Positions 56,401-64,000 of a DNA stretch of 64,000 bases are shown in pieces. Source of the stretch: Sorghum bicolor. Lineage: Eukaryota; Streptophyta; Magnoliopsida; Poales; Poaceae. The first letter of the stretch is position 1. Each line of letters starts with the position of its first letter. The notes below the pieces were generated by a model. The model made no database searches, was not told the DNA's origin, and saw only the letters and a list, made by a program, of their open reading frames with translations. Location of the stretch: positions 46,743,276 to 46,807,275 of the forward strand of contig NC_012876.2 in assembly GCF_000003195.3 (NCBI RefSeq), in the 5' to 3' direction. A program made the position numbers and the translations under genes.

Positions 56401-56632
56401 GTCGTGCTGAAGCAGAGGGGCCGCGGTGGTGCTGTTCGCGCCTCTTCTTAGGCGGGGAGGCGCGGTGGTGAGGGCGTCTCGGGGCCTTCAACCGTGCTGG
56501 CGTAACGCGGGCTCCTCCTGGTCCTTTGACTGAGAGCAAGATCATGTCGTAGCCGGAGCCCGTAGACATGAACTCGAGACTCCCAAACCAAATCACCGTG
56601 GAGCGCGGAAACGGTGAGGCAAGAGTAGCCAT
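53481..56632 (-). pseudogene. gag-pro: Gag-protease, T3 copy
   Basis: Starts MATLASPFPRSTVIW at 56632. A 1-base loss in a C run near 55820 shifts the frame; the homologous frame resumes and is open 55769-54060 with the gag domain (LSDTTRRWLEELPANQIHNW), the zinc-knuckle variant CPYHKGGANHKLKDC and the protease start. TGA near 54057-54059 (CGA in T4) precedes the protease part, which is open 54050-53481 with MDGGSS. The frame ends at the family-wide TAG 53481-53483, in phase with pol. Confidence 0.92.
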
Positions 56633-56670
56633 CCGGAAAGGAGTGGGAAATCGATGAAAAACACACAGGA

Positions 56671-56688
56671 CCCCTACCTAGCGCGCCA
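56671..56688 (-). promoter_or_regulatory. Primer-binding site of T3
   Basis: The minus strand reads TGGCGCGCTAGGTAGGGG, 2 bases inside the LTR end at 56691. It fits a tRNA ending CCUACCUGGCGCGCCA with one mismatch; probably tRNA-Arg(CCU). Confidence 0.6.
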
Positions 56689-56690
56689 AC

Positions 56691-57696
56691 TGTCGGTGTT
56701 TTTCCCCCGGGGGGTCACACCAACGAGTAAATTTGTATGCGTGCTCCCTTTCCCGGATGGTGATGCAAGAAGACACAGAGATTTATCCTGGTTCGGGCAA
56801 GAGAAGGCCCTACGTCCAGCGGGGGGAGAGAGTTTGTATTATCTTGCACCTAAGTGCTTGTACAGGGGCGAATACAAGCGAGGTATGAAGTGTGGAGCTC
56901 TACTACGTATGAGCGTGGTCTTGTGTCGTGATCTCTCGTTCTATTCCTGAGTCCCTCCTTTTATAGTTCCAAGGAAGGACCTAGGGTACATGTATAGGTG
57001 TAGGAATTAGAGTCGATAGTAGCATGGAGCGCTGACCTACTCGAGGTTTCCGTACCGGCATGCCCTCGAGCCGTCCCGTCTTAATAGCCTGGTGATGATC
57101 ACGCGTGCCCCTGCATTCTGCTCTGCGTGCCGTCTTGGATTGGTTCGGCGGATGCACGCTTATATGGCTCGGCGGCAAATCCGGCGGAGCGGTTACGGCG
57201 TGGTCAGTCGACGCCCGACAGGTCTCCAGGAAGGAGCCTGGTGAAGTCGAGGGTCGGACGCCGTACGAGGTGTCGATATCTGGAGCGCTGACCTTGGGTG
57301 TCTCGAGGGGGTCCCGATTAGACGTTCCATCCTTGTTTCCCGCGTCCTGACACGCCCTGGGTCGTTCGGTGGGAAGGCTGCAAAAAGAACGATGGGACAG
57401 AAGCCTGTTCCCTATCACGCCTCCCGTGACCCATGTGTTAGGTGGGGAAGCGTCAGGTGCATTAAATGCCCTGGCTCTCGTGCGCGCGTCAGGCGGCGGA
57501 CAGTGTCCTTGCGCTCGACGCCTCTCGGTTCGCTCGAGCCCGCTTCCGTATTCGACGGCAGTTGTCGCTCGAGCCCTAACCGATTCGCTCGACGCTATTT
57601 CCGTCTTCGAGGCTGCGGCCGTCGATGGCCGCGCGTGTGTACGGATGGTCTCGTTATACGCATTGGTGAGGGTACCCCTTGTTGATACCCTCGACA
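56691..57696 (-). mobile_element. 5' LTR of T3
   Basis: 1006 bases; the outer end TGTCGAGGGTATCAAC is at 57696 on the minus strand. TATA box on the minus strand at 56958-56966. Flank CTAGG follows at 57697-57701. Confidence 0.93.
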
Positions 57697-57701
57697 CTAG
57701 G

Positions 57702-58028
57702 AGTATGACATTCCTCTCCCTTGCTCCGAGCATTGACATAGCAAAATGCAAAGTAAGTATGCTAAAACTTTTAAAGCTCTACTTATATATCTTTCGAGAA
57801 GAAGGCAAATGCCTCAGTTTTATTTTGGAAACTTACAAACAACTCTAGAACAAAGGTAAGACAGAAGAACAGAGACATAGTGCTTGACTTGATCGTTCTG
57901 TTTTTCAATCACTTAAGACCTTAGGAGTAACTTAAAAACCCTGTAGTAAAAGGCATAAAAGTAACCCATGATTTCTTGCTGATTTTAGCTTTGCTTAGGG
58001 ACGAGCAAAGGTTAAGCTTGGGGGAGCT
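57702..58028 (+). mobile_element. C remnant: 3' untranslated DNA and polypurine tract
   Basis: AT-rich and non-coding. It ends AGCTTGGGGGAGCT (58014-58027), a polypurine-rich tract right before the LTR start at 58029. This phrase is common before grass gypsy LTRs starting TGTTGACGG. It continues 30523-31154. Confidence 0.8.
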
Positions 58029-58797
58029 TGTTGACGGTCCTTAATGCTCACATTTAACTGTCAACTAATCATGGAAAAGGATCCAAATGCAACCAACACC
58101 TAGACTTAGGGTTTTATCTCACAGAATTCCATGAGTTTTGGTGTTTGTCTATTTTTGCAGGGGGTTATCAGGAAATATGGAGGAAAGGCCCACACATCAG
58201 GATTACATAGAGATATTAATGTGTCACGCAATTTTCTATCATCTAGAAGACTCCAGAAGCTAGGGGAAGGAAGTGGATGCCGAGAGGGCTCAGGGACAGG
58301 GCGCTCGCCCAAGTCCTGAGGGCGCCCGCCCTGGAGTTCTGCCCAATCACGTCCAAACTCGCGGATCGTGCTCCACGGACCTAAGAGATCAAGGATAACC
58401 ATTCAATCAATGTCGGTTTGATCCAACGGCCCATATTCACTTGAAGGGACTATAAAACCAGGCCCCCCTAGCCCTTGGAGATCATATCTCTTCTACAGAA
58501 TTAAAGTTAGGGTTTCAATTCCTCATCCAAGTATAGGGGATCCCTCTAGTTCATATAGTTCTAGTTCTAGTTCATCTAGTTCTAGTTCCAGTTCATCTAG
58601 TTCTAGTTCTAGTTCTTCTAGTTCTAGTTCTAGTTATAATCTAGAAAGTAGGGAGAGAGAAGAGGAGAGCGGAGGAGGAGGAGCCGGATCTGTCGGATCT
58701 TCCTCAACATTGTACTTTTGCAGCAACTGGTTCGTTCTTCATCGTTCTCCAGGTTCTTCAATTCAAAATTCATGAGTTCTTTAATTACTTTTATTTA
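58029..58797 (+). mobile_element. 3' LTR of C, 5' part, interrupted by T4
   Basis: TGTTGACGGTCC onward matches 14041-14774 with about 4-5% difference by eye. It has a 21-base extra segment near 58299-58320 (partial GGGCGC..CGCCC duplication). TATA box 58451-58458. It stops at ATTTA (58793-58797), where T4 inserted; the rest lies beyond the window. Confidence 0.87.
58546..58635 (+). repeat. CTAGTT hexamer array in the C 3' LTR
   Basis: Longer than the 5' LTR array (about 90 against 70 bases), with three CATCTAGTT or TTCATCTAG interruptions. The arrays diverged after insertion by repeat slippage. Confidence 0.88.
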
Positions 58798-59861
58798 TGT
58801 TAAGGATATCAGTAAGAGGTATCTTAACTGATGTACATAATGAGATCGCCCGTATGCAAGTCGAGGCCCCCTATTCGACGTACTACCCAATCACGCGTAT
58901 GGTCATCGACGACCGCAGCCTCGAAGGCAGAAATGGCGTCGAGCGAATCGATCAGGGCTCGAGCGTCAACTACCGTCGAATACGGAAACAGGCTCGAAGC
59001 GAACCGGGAGGCGTCGAGCGCAAGGACGCCGCCCGCTGCCTGAAGTGCACACGAGAACCAAGGCATTTAATGCGCCTGTCACGTTCTCACCTAACACGCC
59101 AGTCATGGGAAGCGTGATAGGGAACAGGCACCCGACCCATCATTCTTTTTGCAGCCTTCCCCACCAAACGATCCAGAGTATGTTAGGACGCAGGAAGCAG
59201 GGTCGGAACGTCTAATCAAGAAACCCTTGAGGCATCCAAGGTCAACGCTCAGGCTAGCGAGGTGCTACACTGCGGCCGACCCTCGACCAGACCTGTTTTC
59301 TTCTTGGGGAAGGGTTGAGCGTCGAATGGCATCACAGCAACCACTCCGACGGATCTGCCGCTATATCGTACAGGCGTGCAACCGATGAACCAGTCCAAGA
59401 TGGCGCACAGAGCAGGATACCAGGGCACGCGTAATCATCATCAAGCTACCAGGATGGGACGGCTCGAGACCACGCTGGTACGGGGGCTTCGTGTAGGTCC
59501 ACGTGCCATACATCTATCGACCCCTACTCTGACACCTATACTTGTACCCTGGGCTACTCCTTGGAACTATAAAAGGGGAGGCCCGGGGAGCGAACATAGG
59601 AGGGGCATCACGCATCACAACACTCATACTCCGTAGAACTTCCATACTCCATCTCGATCTTACTTCATACCACGCTTGTATTCACCCCTATACAAGCACT
59701 TAGGTGCAGAACAATACAAACTCTCCCCCCCGCTGGACGTTGGGCCTTCTCTTGCCCAAACCAGGATAAATCTTTGTGTCTTTTTGCATCACCATCTGGA
59801 AAAGGGAGCATGCATACAAATTCACTAGTTGGTGTGGCCCCCCATGGGGAAAACACCGATA
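58798..59861 (+). mobile_element. 5' LTR of T4
   Basis: 1064 bases. It starts TGTTAAGGATATCAG where T1-T3 have TGTCGAGGGTATCA; the changes are C to T and G to A. It ends CCGATA in place of CCGACA. TATA box 59567-59575. The flank ATTTA (58793-58797) is the candidate target duplication. Confidence 0.88.
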
Positions 59862-59863
59862 GT

Positions 59864-59881
59864 TGGCGCGCCAGGTAAGGG
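59864..59881 (+). promoter_or_regulatory. Primer-binding site of T4
   Basis: TGGCGCGCCAGGTAAGGG, 2 bases after the LTR end, with one change from TGGCGCGCCAGGTAGGGG. Confidence 0.6.
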
Positions 59882-59920
59882 TCCTGCGTGTTTTTCACCG
59901 ATTTCCCATTCCTTTCCAGA

Positions 59921-62900
59921 TGGCCACTCTCACCTCGCCGATCCCGCGCTCCACGCTGATTTGGTTTGGGAGTCTTGAGTTCATGTCAACTGGCTCTGGC
60001 TATGACATGATCTTGCTCTTGATCAAAGGACCGGGAGGAGCCCGTGTTGCACCAGCACGGTTGAGGGTCCCAAGACGTCCTCGCCACCATGCCTCCGCGC
60101 CCAAGAAGAGGCGTGGACAGCACCACCGTCGCCCTTCTGCCCTGTCTCGACCGGCGGTCCGTGCCAGGCAGGATGTGACGCAGGAGTCGACTGCCCCACA
60201 CGCCGGAGCCGTGGGTATGACGGCTCAGCACCACGAGTATCACACGACGATATGAGGTGACGCGCCCCACGTGCTCTCCCCCACCGCTAGATTACTTCCA
60301 CATCGACTGTTCGCCCCAAGAGCAGCGTTACCGATCGGCTTGGACAATGCCGCAGCGTCGCTCGCTAGGGCGATATGCTCAAACGCCTAGACGTACGTGG
60401 AGAGACCAATGGTCCTCCCACGCGACCCTGGAGCACAGCGACCGACGTCCGAGCTACCGGATTTCTCCCAGGTACGAGGCCTCCGCCACCTAGGCCCTGG
60501 GCGGTACACGATTTCCTCCCTTAGACAGCGGTTGCTGGAGGAAGGACGTGGATGCTTCTACGCCGCCGAGTCGGATTCTGGCTCGGAATCCGACAGCTAC
60601 GACCCTACTAGGGAACGCTTCCATATCGACGGAGCAGTGGAAACCACCGGCGAGACACAAGACGCCGTTGTAGGCGGGCGAGCCCCTGCAGCAAGGGAAG
60701 ACCCTAGGACGCCTGGGAATGACAGTCAGGTCGACCCCCCTCCACAGGAAGACAGAGCCGTGCAAATTGCGCAGCTACGAGAGCTCAAGGCAAAGCTTGA
60801 CGAGGATCGCGAGCGCCTTGTTCTGCTTGAGCAAATCCTCGAGCAGGACCTGCCTTACCCGCCTAGCGGAAGTGTTCGCAGACGAGCTCGAGAGGTACAC
60901 CGGCAGATCGTCGGAGACGCAGAGCCTGAGTAGGCCGTCAGCCGTTTCCCTCGAGCAGGCCAGAACGTTGTGGCAGCAACAATGCTGCTGCGAAACATGC
61001 CAGAGCCGTCGAACTCCCAAGCTCGACGCATCTGAGATGAGGTGCAGACTCTGTTCTAGGTGGCAGCAGTCCAGTAGGCCGAAAGCTCGGCTTCTCGACG
61101 ACGAGGAGCGGCCACTGAAAAGCCCGATGAGCCAGCCCAAAACGAAAAGGAGGTGTCGGTCCATCAGCAGCCGTCCCCTCGAGGGAAAAAGACCATGCTC
61201 ATCCTTCCCATCGACAACCAACGTCGACACGATGCATGACGCGACATTGAAGAGATTCGTCGCCGTCGGTACGGGAACGCGGAAGAGCGCGGTTATAGCG
61301 CCCATCGCGGCGGGAGGTACGACAGCGATGAGGACCGGATGGCCCCAGAGCCACCAGGTCCATGGGTGTTTAGCAGGGCAATCCGCAGCGCGCCGCTGCC
61401 CAGCCCGTTCCGACCCCCGACCAGCATCGCAAAGTACAACGGCGAAATCAAACCAATCCTGTGGCTGGCAGACTTGAGGCTGGCCTATTAGCTAGGAGGC
61501 ACTTGAGGAGACGATCGAGCCATCATCAGACAGCTGCCGCTCTTCCTCTCCGACACCGCCCGCAGGTGGCTCGAGGAGCTTCCAGCAGATCAGATCCACG
61601 ACTGGGTCGATTTGGTTAGAGTATTCGAGGGTAACTTCAAAGGGACTTACATACGGCCTGGAAACTCGTGGGACCTTAGCAAGTGCAAGCAGAGGTCAGG
61701 AGAAACACTTCGAGAGTACGCACTGAGCTGCCGCATATCCCCGACCATGACGTCATCCTGGCCTTTGTCTCTGGTACCACCAGTCGAGACTTGGTGCGGG
61801 AATTAGGCCGGAATCGTCCTCACACCGTCGACGAGCTGATGGACGTAGTGGCGAACTACGCCGCAGGGGAAGAAGCGGTCGGCGCCTTCTTCAGCTGTGA
61901 AGGAAGGAAAGGCAAGCCGCCCGCTGATGATGATGAGGGCCCCAGTCGAGGGCCCAAGCAGAAGAAGAAGAAGAAAACACGGCCGTTCCAGCGGGAAGAC
62001 CTCGACGACGATCTCGTCGCCGCCAAGGAACGCAAAAGGCCTCGAGGCCCCCCAAATGGAGGCATCTTCGATAAGATGCTAAAGGAGCCATGCCCTTACC
62101 ATAAGGGAGGAGCCAACCACAAGCTCGAGGACTGTCATATGCTGAAAAAACATTTCGACGGTCTGGGGTTCAAGAAGGACGCGCACGATGACCCGAAGAA
62201 GGAGAAGGGCGGCGACAAGGAGGGCAACAAAGACGACGACGGTTTTCCCACCGTCCACGACTGCTACATGATCTATGGCGGGCGCTCGACGTAGTTGACC
62301 GCAAGACAACGCAAGAGGGAACACCGCGAAGTGTTCACGGCGAGAATGGCGGTGCCCCAGTACCTCAGCTGGTCGAACACCCCCATCACCTTCGATCGAG
62401 AAGACCACCCCGACAAGGTAGTTGCCCCTGGCGTCTACCCACTCGTCGTTGACCCCATCATCGTCAACACCCGACTTTCGAAGGTGCTGATGGACGGCGG
62501 CAGCAGCCTCAACATCATCTACCTCGAGACCCTCGACCTCCTCGGCATCAACAGGGCGCAGCTCTAGCCAAGCGCCGGTGGATTCCATGGCGTTGTACCA
62601 GGGAAGAAGGCGTTTTTCCGGTAGGTCGAATCGACCTACCAGTCTGCTTTGGCACGGCGGCCAATTTCAGAAAGGTGACCCTCACCTTCGAAGTAGTGGG
62701 GTTCTGAGGCACATACCACGCCATCATCGGGCGCCTGGGCTACGCTAAATTCATGGCTATTCCCAACTACACCTACCTGAAGCTGAAGATGCCCGGTCCC
62801 AAAGGCGTCATCACCGTCAGCTCCTCCTTCGAGCATGCATACGAGTGCGACGTCGAATGTGTCGAGTATGGGAAAGCAGTCGAGAGTTCCATTGAGCTCA

Positions 62901-63055
62901 CCTCGAAGATCGAGGACCTGGCCGCAGAAGCTCCAGAGCCCAAGCGCCACGCGGGCAGCTTCGAGCCAGCGGAAGGAACCAAAAAGATCCCGCTCGACCC
63001 CATCGACTCTAACGGCAAGGCGCTGCCGATCAGCGCCGACCTCGACCCCAAATAG
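59921..63055 (+). pseudogene. gag-pro: Gag-protease, T4 copy
   Basis: Starts MATLTSPIPRSTLIWFGSLEF. A TGA ends the first stretch at 60253-60255. Pieces follow in changing frames: 60397-60933 (ending in TAG 60931-60933, CAG in T2), the gag domain around 61500-61900 with a deletion near 61720, the zinc-knuckle variant CPYHKGGANHKLEDC near 62090 and the protease MDGGSS near 62490. A TAG near 62293, another at about 62565, and a shift near 62615 break the protease. The last block reads into TAG 63053-63055, shared with T1-T3. Confidence 0.88.
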
Positions 63056-64000
63056 GAAGTTGTGCTCGTCGACTTTCTCCGTGCGAACGCCGACATGTTT
63101 GCATGGAGTCCCTCGGACATGCCGGGCATACCGAGGGAGGTCGCCGAGCACTCCTTGGAAATTCGAGCTGGTTCCAAGCCAGTGAAGCAACAGTTGCGCC
63201 GATTCAACGAGGAGAAGCGCAAGATCATTGGTGAGGAGATCAACAAGCTTTTGACGGCCAGATTCATCAAGGAGGTTCACCATCCCGACTGGTTAGCTAA
63301 CTCTGTACTAGTTAAGAAAAAGAATGGGAAAATGAGGATGTGTGTAGATTATACGAGTTTAAATAAAGCATTTCCGAAAGTTCCTTTTCCATTACCATGT
63401 ATCGATCAAATCGTTGATTCCACTGTGGGATGTGAAACCCTTTCTTTCCTTTATGCATATTCTGGTTACTATAAAATAAAAATGAAAGAGTCCGACCAGC
63501 TCACGACATCTTTCATTACGCCTTTGGGGATGTATTGTTATGTAACCATGCCGTTCGGGCTTCAAAACGCAGAAGCCACATACCAGCGTTGTATGCTCCA
63601 CGTGTTTGGCAAGCACATAGGGTCGACGGTCGAGGCCTATGTCGACGACATCGTTGTCAAGTCAAAGCGGCGGGGAGACCTCATCCAGGACCTCAAGATC
63701 GCTTTCAGCTGCTTACGCGCCCACCAGATCAAGCTCAACCCCGAGAAGTGCGTTTTCGATGTACCTCGAGGTATGCTCCTGGGTTACATCGTTTCCCAGC
63801 ATGGCATCGAGGCTAATCCCGAGAAAGTCTCAGCCATCACGAGAATGGGGCCAATCCGAGACATCAAGGGCGTGCAAAGAGTCACGAGATGCTTAGCGGC
63901 GCTGAGTCGCTTTATCTCGAGGTTAGGAGAAAAGGTATTGTCGCTGTATCGACTCCTGAAGAAAGTCGAGCGTTTCTCTTGGACCCCAATGGCCGAGGAA
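63056..64000 (+). pseudogene. pol: Pol start (RT), T4 copy, runs off the window
   Basis: It follows TAG 63053-63055 in frame (EVVLVDFLRANADMFAW) and appears open to the window end. The RT finger and palm are recognisable with YVDD present, but the first catalytic Asp is changed: FLYAYSGYYK in place of FLDAYSGYHQ, so the enzyme would be inactive. RNase H and integrase lie beyond 64000. Confidence 0.87.

Larger units (their letters stand above)
31160..57696 (-). mobile_element. Tat-clade Ty3/gypsy element T3, complete but for point lesions
   Basis: LTRs at 31160-32163 (3') and 56691-57696 (5') face the same way, with identical 5-base flanks CTAGG (31155-31159, 57697-57701). Without the 12.3-kb P insertion and its duplicated target, T3 is about 14.2 kb. 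Gag-pol is on the minus strand, 56632-50277, and the antisense gene on the plus strand, 33099-49720. I count about 15 substitutions and two indels between the LTRs, near 1.5%. At a commonly used grass LTR rate of 1.3e-8 per site per year this is roughly half a million years. Confidence 0.93.
14041..58797 (+). mobile_element. Athila-clade Ty3/gypsy element C, split by nested insertions
   Basis: Three pieces belong to one element: 14041-18315 (5' LTR, gag, protease, RT, start of RNase H), 30523-31159 (3' untranslated DNA up to T3) and 57702-58797 (rest of the 3' region plus partial 3' LTR). T2 lies at 18316 and T3 between 31159 and 57702, with CTAGG on both sides of T3. The integrase and most of the RNase H are missing together with T2's 3' end. 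The two LTRs align over about 750 bases with about 4-5% difference by eye plus a 21-base indel, so this is the oldest complete insertion seen here. Confidence 0.85.
58798..64000 (+). mobile_element. Tat-clade Ty3/gypsy element T4, cut by the window end
   Basis: 5' LTR, primer site, gag-protease and the start of pol, all on the plus strand, inside C's 3' LTR. It carries more stops and transitions than T2 or T3, so it is older or decayed faster. Whether it has the antisense gene cannot be seen. Confidence 0.9.

Noticed and set aside
18316..57696. LTRs at 18316 and 56691-57696 as the two ends of one giant element
   Set aside because: They face opposite ways, and their flanks differ (CTTAG against CTAGG). 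The LTR at 57696 pairs with 31160-32163 instead.
1..64000. Host gene, tRNA, rRNA, CRISPR array or bacterial operon
   Set aside because: Every long frame belongs to an LTR element; direct repeats are LTRs or microsatellites, and no cloverleaf or rRNA block was noticed.

Overview
The window is plant repeat DNA, most likely from a panicoid grass (sorghum, sugarcane, Miscanthus or maize type). It consists of nested Ty3/gypsy LTR retrotransposons. I see no host single-copy gene, rRNA or tRNA gene. The grass assignment rests on the element types (Tat clade with a second RNase H, Athila clade with an FMDD reverse transcriptase), the Transposase_28-type and plant-mobile-domain reading frames, and plant GT-AG introns.

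Names used here. T1, T2, T3 and T4 are four copies of one Tat-clade family ('T', about 14 kb when complete, LTRs about 1.0-1.07 kb). P is a near-intact element of a second Tat-clade family, and P' is a fragment of another copy. C is an Athila-clade element, G an older Athila fragment, and H an LTR end.

Layout: H 1-246 (+) lies in T1, 247-10993 (minus), which lies in G, 10994-11950. Then come a P-family gag scrap, 11951-12168, and P', 12169-14040 (+). P' is interrupted by C (+), which survives as 14041-18315, 30523-31159 and 57702-58797. C is split by T2 (18316-30522, +, 3' end deleted) and T3 (31160-57696, minus, complete, target duplication CTAGG). T3 in turn holds P (35424-47720, minus, complete, target duplication AGCAG). 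T4 (58798 to the window end, +) sits in C's 3' LTR. By hand count LTR pairs differ by about 4-5% (C), 1.5% (T3) and 0.3% (P), which agrees with the nesting order.

Both Tat families carry an extra gene between pol and the 3' LTR, on the strand opposite to gag-pol, with its own TATA box and five GT-AG introns. In T it encodes a Transposase_28-like N-terminal domain, a poly-Gln region and a coiled coil. In P it encodes a plant mobile domain, a Pro/Gln-rich linker and a coiled coil. The two transcription units converge on a short spacer with inverted repeats. In T3, joining the six exons across the P insertion gives a total length divisible by three (3927 nt), which supports the exon model.

Most copies are dead. 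Nonsense changes are mainly CGA to TGA and CAG to TAG, as expected from deamination of methylated CG and CHG sites. One stop is different: an in-frame TAG between protease and reverse transcriptase occurs at the same site in all four T copies. P is the youngest element. Its pol frame is intact, and its gag, protease and pol frames are separated by one TAG and one -1 frame step.
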